DNA from: Balanoglossus misakiensis
Taxonomy: Eukaryota; Hemichordata
NCBI GenBank assembly: GCA_040954595.2
Contig: CM082597.2
Location: forward strand, 4,216,001 to 4,280,000
Direction of reading: 5' to 3'
Length of the DNA stretch: 64,000 bases
The notes beneath the pieces are model-generated. The model was not told the origin of the DNA, did not search any database, and saw only the letters and a list, made by a program, of their open reading frames with translations. This document shows positions 28,335 to 40,000 of the stretch, piece after piece. The position numbers and the translations under genes are program-made. The number at the start of each line of letters is the position of its first letter. Position 1 is the stretch's first letter.

Positions 28335-31300
28335 ACATTTTTCATGGGTTAACCATCATGGTTTTTGTCGAAAAACCACGAATTTTCGAGTTGCCGAATT
28401 TCGAGATTTTCGGCCGATTTGAACATTTTTCATGGGTTAACCATCATGGTTTTTGTCGAAAAACCACGAATTTTCGAGTTGCCGAATTTCGAGATTTTCG
28501 GCCGATTTGAACATTTTTCATGGGTTAACCATCATGGTTTTTGTCGAAAAACCACGAATTTTCGAGTTGCCGAATTTCGAGATTTTCGGCCGATTTGAAC
28601 ATTTTTCATGGGTTAACCATCATGGTTTTTGTCGAAAAACCACGAATTTTCGAGTTGCCGAATTTCGAGATTTTCGGCCGATTTGAACATTTTTCATGGG
28701 TTAACCATCATGGTTTTTGTCGAAAAACCACGAATTTTCGAGTTGCCGAATTTCGAGATTTTCGGCCCTTTTGAACATTTTTCATGGGTTAACCATCATG
28801 GTTTTTGTCGAAAAAGCACGAATTTTCGAGTTGCCGAATTTCGAGATTTTCGGTCGATTTGAACATTTTTCATGGGTTAACCATCATGGTTTTTGTCGAA
28901 AAAGCACGAATTTTCGAGTTGCCGAATTTCGAGATTTTCGGCCGATTTGAACATTTTTCATGGGTTAACCATCATGGTTTTTGTCGAAAAACCACGAATT
29001 TTCGAGTTGCCGAATTTCGAGATTTTCGGTCGATTTGAACATTTTTCATGGGTTAACCATCATGGTTTTTGTCGAAAAACCACGAATTTTCGAGTTGCCG
29101 AATTTCGAGATTTTCGGCCGATTTGAACATTTTTCATGGGTTAACCATCATGGTTTTTGTCGAAAAACCACGAATTTTCGAGTTGCCGAATTTCGAGATT
29201 TTCGGCCGATTTGAACATTTTTCATGGGTTAACCATCATGGTTTTTGTCGAAAAACCACGAATTTTCGAGTTGCCGAATTTCGAGATTTTCGGCCCTTTT
29301 GAACATTTTTCATGGGTTAACCATCATGGTTTTTGTCGAAAAACCACGAATTTTCGAGTTGCCGAATTTCGAGATTTTCGGCCCTTTTGAACATTTTTCA
29401 TGGGTTAACCATCATGGTTTTTGTCGAAAAACCACGAATTTTCGAGTTGCCGAATTTCGAGATTTTCGGCCCTTTTGAACATTTTTCATGGGTTAACCAT
29501 CATGGTTTTTGTCGAAAAAGCACGAATTTTCGAGTTGCCGAATTTCGAGATTTTCGGCCGATTTGAACATTTTTCATGGGTTAACCATCATGGTTTTTGT
29601 CGAAAAACCACGAATTTTCGAGTTGCCGAATTTCGAGATTTTCGGCCGATTTGAACATTTTTCATGGGTTAACCATCATGGTTTTTGTCGAAAAACCACG
29701 AATTTTCGAGTTGCCGAATTTCGAGATTTTCGGCCGATTTGAACATTTTTCATGGGTTAACCATCATGGTTTTTGTCGAAAAACCACGAATTTTCGAGTT
29801 GCCGAATTTCGAGATTTTCGGCCGATTTGAACATTTTTCATGGGTTAACCATCATGGTTTTTGTCGAAAAACCACGAATTTTCGAGTTGCCGAATTTCGA
29901 GATTTTCGGCCCTTTTGAACATTTTTCATGGGTTAACCATCATGGTTTTTGTCGAAAAACCACGAATTTTCGAGTTGCCGAATTTCGAGATTTTCGGCCC
30001 ATTTGAACATTTTTCATGGGTTAACCATCATGGTTTTTGTCGAAAAACCACGAATTTTCGAGTTGCCGAATTTCGAGATTTTCGGCTGATTTGAACATTT
30101 TTCATGGGTTAACCATCATGGTTTTTGTCGAAAAACCACGAATTTTCGAGTTGCCGAATTTCGAGATTTTCGGCCGATTTGAACATTTTTCATGGGTTAA
30201 CCATCATGGTTTTTGTCGAAAAACCACGAATTTTCGAGTTGCCGAATTTCGAGATTTTCGGCCGATTTGAACATTTTTCATGGGTTAACCATCATGGTTT
30301 TTGTCGAAAAACCACGAATTTTCGAGTTGCCGAATTTCGAGATTTTCGGCCGATTTGAACATTTTTCATGGGTTAACCATCATGGTTTTTGTCGAAAAAC
30401 CACGAATTTTCGAGTTGCCGAATTTCGAGATTTTCGGCCGATTTGAACATTTTTCATGGGTTAACCATCATGGTTTTTGTCGAAAAACCACGAATTTTCG
30501 AGTTGCCGAATTTCGAGATTTTCGGCCCTTTTGAACATTTTTCATGGGTTAACCATCATGGTTTTTGTCGAAAAAGCACGAATTTTCGAGTTGCCGAATT
30601 TCGAGATTTTCGGCCCTTTTGAACATTTTTCATGGGTTAACCATCATGGTTTTTGTCGAAAAAGCACGAATTTTCGAGTTGCCGAATTTCGAGATTTTCG
30701 GCCCTTTTGAACATTTTTCATGGGTTAACCATCATGGTTTTTGTCGAAAAAGCACGAATTTTCGAGTTGCCGAATTTCGAGGTTTTCGGCCCTTTTGAAC
30801 ATTTTTCATGGGTTAGCCATCATGGTTTTTGTCGAAAAACCACGAATTTTCGAGTTGCCGAATTTCGAGATTTTCGGCCCTTTTGAACATTTTTCATGGG
30901 TTAACCATCATGGTTTTTGTCGAAAAACCACGAATTTTCGAGTTGCCGAATTTCGAGATTTTCGGCCCTTTTGAACATTTTTCATGGGTTAACCATCATG
31001 GTTTTTGTCGAAAAACCACGAATTTTCGAGTTGCCGAATTTCGAGATTTTCGGCTGATTTGAACATTTTTCATGGGTTAACCATCATGGTTTTTGTCGAA
31101 AAACCACGAATTTTCGAGTTGCCGAATTTCGAGATTTTCGGCCGATTTGAACATTTTTCATGGGTTAACCATCATGGTTTTTGTCGAAAAACCACGAATT
31201 TTCGAGTTGCCGAATTTCGAGATTTTCGGCCGATTTGAACATTTTTCATGGGTTAACCATCATGGTTTTTGTCGAAAAACCACGAATTTTCGAGTTGCCG

Positions 31301-33878
31301 AATTTCGAGATTTTCGGCCGATTTGAACATTTTTCATGGGTTAACCATCATGGTTTTTGTCGAAAAACCACGAATTTTCGAGTTGCCGAATTTCGAGATT
31401 TTCGGCCGATTTGAACATTTTTCATGGGTTAACCATCATGGTTTTTGTCGAAAAACCACGAATTTTCGAGTTGCCGAATTTCGAGATTTTCGGCCCTTTT
31501 GAACATTTTTCATGGGTTAACCATCATGGTTTTTGTCGAAAAAGCACGAATTTTCGAGTTGCCGAATTTCGAGATTTTCGGTCGATTTGAACATTTTTCA
31601 TGGGTTAACCATCATGGTTTTTGTCGAAAAAGCACGAATTTTCGAGTTGCCGAATTTCGAGATTTTCGGCCGATTTGAACATTTATCATGGGTTAACCAT
31701 CATGGTTTTTGTCGAAAAACCACGAATTTTCGAGTTGCCGAATTTCGAGATTTTCGGTCGATTTGAACATTTTTCATGGGTTAACCATCATGGTTTTTGT
31801 CGAAAAACCACGAATTTTCGAGTTGCCGAATTTCGAGATTTTCGGCCGATTTGAACATTTTTCATGGGTTAACCATCATGGTTTTTGTCGAAAAACCACG
31901 AATTTTCGAGTTGCCGAATTTCGAGATTTTCGGCCGATTTGAACATTTTTCATGGGTTAACCATCATGGTTTTTGTCGAAAAACCACGAATTTTCGAGTT
32001 GCCGAATTTCGAGATTTTCGGCCCTTTTGAACATTTTTCATGGGTTAACCATCATGGTTTTTGTCGAAAAACCACGAATTTTCGAGTTGCCGAATTTCGA
32101 GATTTTCGGCCCTTTTGAACATTTTTCATGGGTTAACCATCATGGTTTTTGTCGAAAAACCACGAATTTTCGAGTTGCCGAATTTCGAGATTTTCGGCCC
32201 TTTTGAACATTTTTCATGGGTTAACCATCATGGTTTTTGTCGAAAAAGCACGAATTTTCGAGTTGCCGAATTTCGAGATTTTCGGCCGATTTGAACATTT
32301 TTCATGGGTTAACCATCATGGTTTTTGTCGAAAAACCACGAATTTTCGAGTTGCCGAATTTCGAGATTTTCGGCCGATTTGAACATTTTTCATGGGTTAA
32401 CCATCATGGTTTTTGTCGAAAAACCACGAATTTTCGAGTTGCCGAATTTCGAGATTTTCGGCCGATTTGAACATTTTTCATGGGTTAACCATCATGGTTT
32501 TTGTCGAAAAACCACGAATTTTCGAGTTGCCGAATTTCGAGATTTTCGGCCGATTTGAACATTTTTCATGGGTTAACCATCATGGTTTTTGTCGAAAAAC
32601 CACGAATTTTCGAGTTGCCGAATTTCGAGATTTTCGGCCCTTTTGAACATTTTTCATGGGTTAACCATCATGGTTTTTGTCGAAAAACCACGAATTTTCG
32701 AGTTGCCGAATTTCGAGATTTTCGGCCCATTTGAACATTTTTCATGGGTTAACCATCATGGTTTTTGTCGAAAAACCACGAATTTTCGAGTTGCCGAATT
32801 TCGAGATTTTCGGCTGATTTGAACATTTTTCATGGGTTAACCATCATGGTTTTTGTCGAAAAACCACGAATTTTCGAGTTGCCGAATTTCGAGATTTTCG
32901 GCCGATTTGAACATTTTTCATGGGTTAACCATCATGGTTTTTGTCGAAAAACCACGAATTTTCGAGTTGCCGAATTTCGAGATTTTCGGCCGATTTGAAC
33001 ATTTTTCATGGGTTAACCATCATGGTTTTTGTCGAAAAACCACGAATTTTCGAGTTGCCGAATTTCGAGATTTTCGGCCGATTTGAACATTTTTCATGGG
33101 TTAACCATCATGGTTTTTGTCGAAAAACCACGAATTTTCGAGTTGCCGAATTTCGAGATTTTCGGCCGATTTGAACATTTTTCATGGGTTAACCATCATG
33201 GTTTTTGTCGAAAAACCACGAATTTTCGAGTTGCCGAATTTCGAGATTTTCGGCCCTTTTGAACATTTTTCATGGGTTAACCATCATGGTTTTTGTCGAA
33301 AAAGCACGAATTTTCGAGTTGCCGAATTTCGAGATTTTCGGCCCTTTTGAACATTTTTCATGGGTTAGCCATCATGGTTTTTGTCGAAAAAGCACGAATT
33401 TTCGAGTTGCCGAATTTCGGGATTTTCGGCCCTTTTGAACATTTTTCATGGGTTAACCATCATGGTTTTTGTCGAAAAAGCACGAATTTTCGAGTTGCCG
33501 AATTTCGAGGTTTTCGGCCCTTTTGAACATTTTTCATGGGTTAGCCATCATGGTTTTTGTCGAAAAACCACGAATTTTCGAGTTGCCGAATTTCGAGATT
33601 TTCGGCCCTTTTGAACATTTTTCATGGGTTAACCATCATGGTTTTTGTCGAAAAACCACGAATTTTCGAGTTGCCGAATTTCGAGATTTTCGGCCCTTTT
33701 GAACATTTTTCATGGGTTAACCATCATGGTTTTTGTCGAAAAACCACGAATTTTCGAGTTGCCGAATTTCGAGATTTTCGGCCGATTTGAACATTTTTCA
33801 TGGGTTAACCATCATGGTTTTTGTCGAAAAACCACGAATTTTCGAGTTGCCGAATTTCGAGATTTTTGGCTGATTTGA
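28335..33878. repeat. tandem 31-monomer higher-order repeat (2 copies)
   Basis: The order of monomer variants from 28335 to 31062 (31 monomers, 2728 bp) is reproduced from 31063 to 33878 (32 monomers, one extra near the end). Each copy is a 20-monomer block plus an 11- or 12-monomer block. Both blocks begin with the same four junction types and end with the GGCTGATTT (or TTGGCTGATTT) monomer. A 13-monomer variant string ending in that unit occurs three times, ending near 28334, 30094 and 32822. Confidence 0.85.
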
Positions 33879-34758
33879 ACATTTTTCATGGGTTAACCAT
33901 CATGGTTTTTGTCGAAAAACCACGAATTTTCGAGTTGCCGAATTTCGAGATTTTCGGCCGATTTGAACATTTTTCATGGGTTAACCATCATGGTTTTTGT
34001 CGAAAAACCACGAATTTTCGAGTTGCCGAATTTCGAGATTTTCGGCCGATTTGAACATTTTTCATGGGTTAACCATCATGGTTTTTGTCGAAAAAGCACG
34101 AATTTTCGAGTTGCCGAATTTCGAGATTTTCGGCCGATTTGAACATTTTTCATGGGTTAACCATCATGGTTTTTGTCGAAAAAGCACGAATTTTCGAGTT
34201 GCCGAATTTCGAGATTTTCGGCCCTTTTGAACATTTTTCATGGGTTAACCATCATGGTTTTTGTCGAAAAACCACGAATTTTCGAGTTGCCGAATTTCGA
34301 GATTTTCGGCCCTTTTGAACATTTTTCATGGGTTAACCATCATGGTTTTTGTCGAAAAACCACGAATTTTCGAGTTGCCGAATTTCGAGATTTTCGGCCC
34401 TTTTGAACATTTTTCATGGGTTAACCATCATGGTTTTTGTCGAAAAATCACGAATTTTCGAGTTGCCGAATTTCGAGATTTTCGGCCGATTTGAACATTT
34501 TTCATGGGTTAACCATCATGGTTTTTGTCGAAAAACCACGAATTTTCGAGTTGCCGAATTTCGAGATTTTCGGCCGATTTGAACATTTTTCATGGGTTAA
34601 CCATCATGGTTTTTGTCGAAAAACCACGAATTTTCGAGTTGCCGAATTTCGAGATTTTCGGTCGATTTGAACATTTTTCATGGGTTAACCATCATGGTTT
34701 TTGTCGAAAAACCACGAATTTTCGAGTTGCCGAATTTCGAGATTTTCGGCCGATTTGA

Positions 34759-35814
34759 ACATTTTTCATGGGTTAACCATCATGGTTTTTGTCGAAAAAC
34801 TACGAATTTTCGAGTTGCCGAATTTCGAGATTTTCGGCCGATTTGAACATTTTTCATGGGTTAACCATCATGGTTTTTGTCGAAAAAGCACGAATTTTCG
34901 AGTTGCCGAATTTCGAGATTTTCGGCCCTTTTGAACATTTTTCATGGGTTAACCATCATGGTTTTTGTCGAAAAAGCACGAATTTTCGAGTTGCCGAATT
35001 TCGAGATTTTCGGCCGATTTGAACATTTTTCATGGGTTAACCATCATGGTTTTTGTCGAAAAACCACGAATTTTCGAGTTGCCGAATTTCGAGATTTTCG
35101 GCCGATTTGAACATTTTTCATGGGTTAACCATCATGGTTTTTGTCGAAAAACCACGAATTTTCGAGTTGCCGAATTTCGAGATTTTCGGTCGATTTGAAC
35201 ATTTTTCATGGGTTAACCATCATGGTTTTTGTCGAAAAAGCACGAATTTTCGAGTTGCCGAATTTCGAGATTTTCGGCCGATTTGAACATTTTTCATGGG
35301 TTAACCATCATGGTTTTTGTCGAAAAACCACGAATTTTCGAGTTGCCGAATTTCGAGATTTTCGGCCGATTTGAACATTTTTCATGGGTTAACCATCATG
35401 GTTTTTGTCGAAAAACTACGAATTTTCGAGTTGCCGAATTTCGAGATTTTCGGCCGATTTGAACATTTTTCATGGGTTAACCATCATGGTTTTTGTCGAA
35501 AAAGCACGAATTTTCGAGTTGCCGAATTTCGAGATTTTCGGCCCTTTTGAACATTTTTCATGGGTTAACCATCATGGTTTTTGTCGAAAAAGCACGAATT
35601 TTCGAGTTGCCGAATTTCGAGATTTTCGGCCGATTTGAACATTTTTCATGGGTTAACCATCATGGTTTTTGTCGAAAAACCACGAATTTTCGAGTTGCCG
35701 AATTTCGAGATTTTCGGCCGATTTGAACATTTTTCATGGGTTAACCATCATGGTTTTTGTCGAAAAACCACGAATTTTCGAGTTGCCGAATTTCGAGATT
35801 TTCGGTCGATTTGA
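34759..35814. repeat. 7-monomer tandem duplication inside the satellite
   Basis: A rare monomer with AAAACTACG appears near 34797 and again near 35413, exactly 616 bp (7 monomers) apart. The flanking order of junction types and CCACG/AGCACG states matches over the following units, so this is a recent local duplication. Confidence 0.8.
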
Positions 35815-36174
35815 ACATTTTTCATGGGTTAACCATCATGGTTTTTGTCGAAAAACCACGAATTTTCGAGTTGCCGAATTTCGAGATTTTCGGCCCTTTT
35901 GAACATTTTTCATGGGTTAACCATCATGGTTTTTGTCGAAAAACCGCGAATTTTCGAGTTGCCGAATTTCGAGATTTTCGGCCCTTTTGAACATTTTTCA
36001 TGGGTTAACCATCATGGTTTTTGTCGAAAAACCGCGAATTTTCGAGTTGCCGAATTTCGAGATTTTCGGCCCTTTTGAACATTTTTCATGGGTTAACCAT
36101 CATGGTTTTTGTCGAAAAACCGCGAATTTTCGAGTTGCCGAATTTCGAGATTTTCGGCCCTTTTGGACATTTTT

Positions 36175-36590
36175 CATGGGTTTACCATCATGGTTTTTGT
36201 CGAAAAACCACGAATTTTCGAGTTGCCGAATTTCGAGATTTTCGGCCCTTTTGGACATTTTTCATGGGGTATACATCATGATTTTTTTTTCAAAAAACCA
36301 CGAATTTTCGATTTGGCGAAAATCGATTTTTCGGGCATTTTTGGACATTTTTCATGGGTTATACATCATGATTTTTTTCAAAAAATGACAAATTTTCGAT
36401 TTGGCGAATATTGATTTTTTGGGCATTTTTGGACATTTTTCATGGGTTATACATCATGATTTTTTTCAAAAAATGACAAATTTTCGATTTGGCGAATATT
36501 GATATTTTGGACATTTTTCATGGGTTATACATCATGATTTTTTTCAAAAAATGACAAATTTTCGATTTGGCGAATATCGATTTTTTGGGC
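36175..36590. repeat. degenerate satellite monomers at the array edge
   Basis: CATGGG landmarks continue at 36175, 36263, 36353, 36441, 36519 and 36598, giving unit lengths of 88, 90, 88, 78 and 79. Sequence drifts progressively: GGTTAACCATC becomes GGTTATACATC, GTCGAAAAACC becomes TTCAAAAAATGAC, and GAGTTGCCGAA becomes GATTTGGCGAA. The last full units are clearly homologous to the satellite but diverged and shortened. This is typical of an array boundary no longer homogenised with the core. Confidence 0.92.
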
Positions 36591-36757
36591 ATTTTTCATG
36601 GGTTTTAGCTCATGAAATTTGTCAAATAATGACAAACTCCCAACTTTGTGAACTTTGGTGATTTTGTCATCGATAAAGGACAAAATGACCAAAGTTTGCA
36701 AAGTCGGAAAATTGTCATCTGTTGACAATTTTTATGAGCTATAACACATGAAAAATG
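36591..36757. repeat. 167-bp palindrome related to the satellite monomer
   Basis: Two arms of about 80 bp face each other around ATCGAT near 36670. The left arm has GCATTTTTCATGGG, AGCTCATGAAA, AATGACAAACTCCC, ACTTTGTGAACTTTGG and ATTTTGTC. The right arm has the reverse complement of each with scattered mismatches, ending CACATGAAAAATG. The left arm follows the degenerate monomers in register and aligns with them along its length. A related single arm lies at 41633-41685. This looks like a foldback (MITE-like) element. Confidence 0.88.
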
Positions 36758-36808
36758 TACATACATACATACTACATGTGTAGTATATATATACATACAT
36801 ACATACAT
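36758..36808. repeat. ATAC/CATA microsatellite
   Basis: Interrupted ATAC/CATA tetranucleotides abut the palindrome. A second arm-like sequence at 41633 is likewise followed by a CTGT/ATGT tract. Confidence 0.9.
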
Positions 36809-36879
36809 GTCTTTTATATTTCTGATTTGCATAAAACAGTCAACAAAACTTTACAGTTGAAATTGCAATATAGCAATGT

Positions 36880-36885
36880 TTTATT
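36880..36885 (-). terminator. polyadenylation signal of the FASTKD1-like gene
   Basis: AATAAA on the minus strand lies about 137 nt beyond the stop codon of the FASTKD1-like gene, with a T-rich downstream stretch. It is the first canonical signal after the stop. The satellite palindrome begins only about 120 bp further on. Confidence 0.6.
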
Positions 36886-37021
36886 TCATTTTACTGCAAG
36901 TGACATTCTTGAAGATTGAAGTGACTAAAATATTGCTCCAATTTCTTTATGTAATACTGATAATAGTTCTGTTACAATGGACTATTAAAACCGTGCACTC
37001 TGAACCCCTATCAATGGTCTA

Positions 37022-40000
37022 TCAATGTCGAAGAAAATGGCCTTTTAGGTTGTCAAATTGTTCCTGGTTGAATATCTTCTTGAAAAGATAATGTTCACGG
37101 TCTTCTTTCGATGATAGGGTCATAGATTTCCATTCAAAATGTGGAATCTGAAAGAAACAATTTTCCATTAGTATATATATTACAAAATAATAAAGAATAA
37201 AACAACAGCAATTCCTTAACAAAACAAAACAAAGTATCATTTTAATCTCTTGTTGCCTTTTTCCAATAATTATGTTTGATACAAGACACCGTTTATGTTA
37301 ATGTACATGTGGATGTATAGTGAATCAACGTTCGACCACACACACCTTCCATCCTGCTTGTAGACATGAGAGTGAAAAAACTTGGTATATTGAATAATCA
37401 GTCTTTACCATTTATTCATTTTGGGCGATGGTTTACTCTCATATAAGCGGGATGTGTGTGGTCAAACATTGATTCACTATATATCCACATGTACATTAAC
37501 ATAAATGGTGTCTTGTATCAAACATAATCAATGGAACAAGAACAGTGAGAGAGAGACTTTGTCCCTGTAATCTCACAGTAGAATACCATGTATGAACTTA
37601 CCGTGATGTATCTATATCCCATAATTTCAAGATGGCGTCTCTTCATTCCTTGGTAACCCATTGGATGGTGCACATTTGAACAGAAGTACTTGGCACCTAG
37701 GTAGTCAATGGCAACCCTACAAACAAGAATGGTCAGACATGGGTTATAGTCATGGTTTTAGTGTCAACTAAAACTCTGGTTCATTGTGATAAAATTATAC
37801 ATAGTAGATACAGTATTTTGAATCACAATTTTGTAAAGCAATCAGATGCTGTTCAAAATGGGAATTGCATCATTTGTCCCCTGCTATTTCTCTGCTAGCC
37901 AGCCATTATGTCGCCATAGTGATGACCTATTACCTCTGTGCTCCTGGGGGCAGTTGTTTCTTCATCACTCCCCATTGAATATTATGGGATGCATCACCCA
38001 TGGCATGCTGGGATTTATTCAGTGCACTGCCATATTCGGCACACACTAACGGTCGGTTGTTTGTCGACAGTATCACTTCAAATCCTGCAGGGAATGAAAA
38101 GTTCAAAGAAAAATTGGATTAGATTTAGTTTACCACTAAATTCAGTATTCACCACTAAGCAAAACATAGCTGCCTTGAAAAGCAAAAATTAACCAAAATA
38201 ACACAGTTATAATCAGAATGCTGGAGAGTTTTACTTGCCTAATTTATACAGGTATGGTGTGAAGACACCTCTTCGTAGAAATTCAAAACCACCTAAGATG
38301 CTGGTGAGATGCTTCTCAATGTCGTCTAAGATGGCTGCATTCTGTGGTTGCTCTAATGTAAATAATTATAACATAATTAAATCCAGTGCCACTTTCATGT
38401 ACATACATACATACATACATACATCAATACATACATCAATACATACATACATACCTACCCCTGTATGTGGAAACTTCGTGAAACCATGGTATCTTCATTT
38501 CAGGACACTCTAACTGCACACAACGGTTCAACTTCATCAACCGGTTTTGGACACGATTTCTCAACCCCACATTTGAATCTGGATAAAGAAAAAAAAGTTA
38601 AACAGAACCAGACAAGAATGGATTCTATGTAAGAAACTGTGTGTAGTCAGTGGCTGTTTTAATTTTAAGTTTGTCACTGGCTCTTTGCAGTTTTCAAAAC
38701 AAAAGCAACATATTTGTGGTCAGGTGGCAAATGTTTTTGCACGCCAGCCAAGTGAAAATATGTGATTGGCTAGATCTCTACTTTCCATGATGACTGTGAT
38801 TTCATTTGCATGGGTAAACGTATACCTTTTCAAAAGGTCAAAATTGTGATTGACTTTCGTTCCATTAGTGAAATTACTTACGTGCAATCACTTGATCCAG
38901 CTTTCCTAGAAAATCGACACTGAAAATAAAGCTTACGAGTTTCTCCGGGAAATACTGAGCCATGGCCAGCTGATACGCATTGTTCACTATTTCCACGGGG
39001 TCTTTCCAGAGGCGTAGATTATCCAGGCACGTCGAGATGCAGGCTTGATAGAACTCCTCCGCATTCCGTGGCCTGTAGTTCAGTTCGGAGTACGCGGCGA
39101 GGACACTGTGTATTTGCGAGAGGGTCATCCAATGAACATGGTTTGGTAACGTCCGCGCGATGTCGTCGAGAATCTCTGGTGAATAATAGCGATTTCTGAC
39201 AAGGTGGTTGGCTACTTGGGGTAATTTGTTCCAGCGGTCAAAACGGTCACTGCGTTCGTCCTTACCGCCGCTAAAGAGTTTCACGTCCTCCAACAGAGCG
39301 AAACACTTCTCATTCAACGTGTTGATTATCCGGAGAAACTTTCCCCTGTTCGAGACGCGTTTCTCAAGATACGGGTGATTTATAATGTTTCTCAGCGCCT
39401 TGGCGGCCAGACTGAGCTTGTGTATGTCGTACGCGTGCGACGAGTTTTGGACCTTCTGAAAAATAACGCCGTGCGATTCTGGATACGACAGAGGCAGAAA
39501 TGACAGCGACGTGACAATTCTGGGGACCTTTTTCGGATTGATGTTATCCACTAACGTACACATTAACCGCTTGTAAATTTGATCCACAGTGTCCAAGTCT
39601 GCATTTTGTAACATGTGGTTTTTGCTGATCCTGAGAACATCGCGGTCGTTTGCGTCAATCAGTAACCTAGAGAGAATTCTCGGCAGACAAGTGTTCAAGC
39701 TTTCCGACCAATAGTTCGTCCAGCTGACAGTACCACACAGTCTGACGAAAGACTCCAGAGAAATCTCATCGAACTTCTCGAGCAGAAGAGCCTCGATTTT
39801 GTCGACAAGATCTCCAGATGCTCCGTGTTTTATTGCCATTTCAAAGAGTCTGGAAACGCTGTCTGGATCGAATTCCGTACCCTCGGAATAGATCTCTTCA
39901 ATTCTCTTGAGGATAGCCTGTTTGATTCCATGGTTACTGTACTCAAGGTTGTGACAGAACATGGATAGCATATACAGCCACTTGGTGTCAAATTCATCAA

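Larger units (their letters stand above)
15845..36174. repeat. 88-bp satellite array, block C (higher-order repeats)
   Basis: About 231 monomers carry a limited set of variants: AAACCACG versus AAAGCACG, and junctions GGCCGATTT, GGCCCTTTT, GGTCGATTT, GGCTGATTT and GGCCCATTT. Rare marked monomers recur at whole-monomer spacing. GCCGATTTTCGAG occurs near 16513 and 18010 (17 monomers). ATCAGGG pairs near 17181/17270 and 20438/20526 are 37 monomers apart less 1 bp, as are CATATGTTAACC near 23594 and 26849. The GGCTGATTT unit occurs near 22250, 28325, 30085, 31053, 32813 and 33869. This is a higher-order repeat organisation. No gene is present. Confidence 0.97.

Noticed and set aside
1-36174. CRISPR-like array
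   Set aside because: The whole 88-bp period is repeated with no unique spacers, and the surroundings are eukaryotic genes.
1-36174. Telomeric repeat, because GGGTTA and TAACC occur in every monomer
   Set aside because: The words occur once per 88 bp inside the palindrome GGTTAACC and never as tandem TTAGGG.
20-36414. Hundreds of overlapping plus-strand ORFs of 77-194 codons (FHGLTIMVFVEKPRIFELPN type)
   Set aside because: They arise from an 88-bp tandem repeat cycling through three frames, each ending at the same TAA/TGA. No start context, splice signal or codon bias suggests coding.
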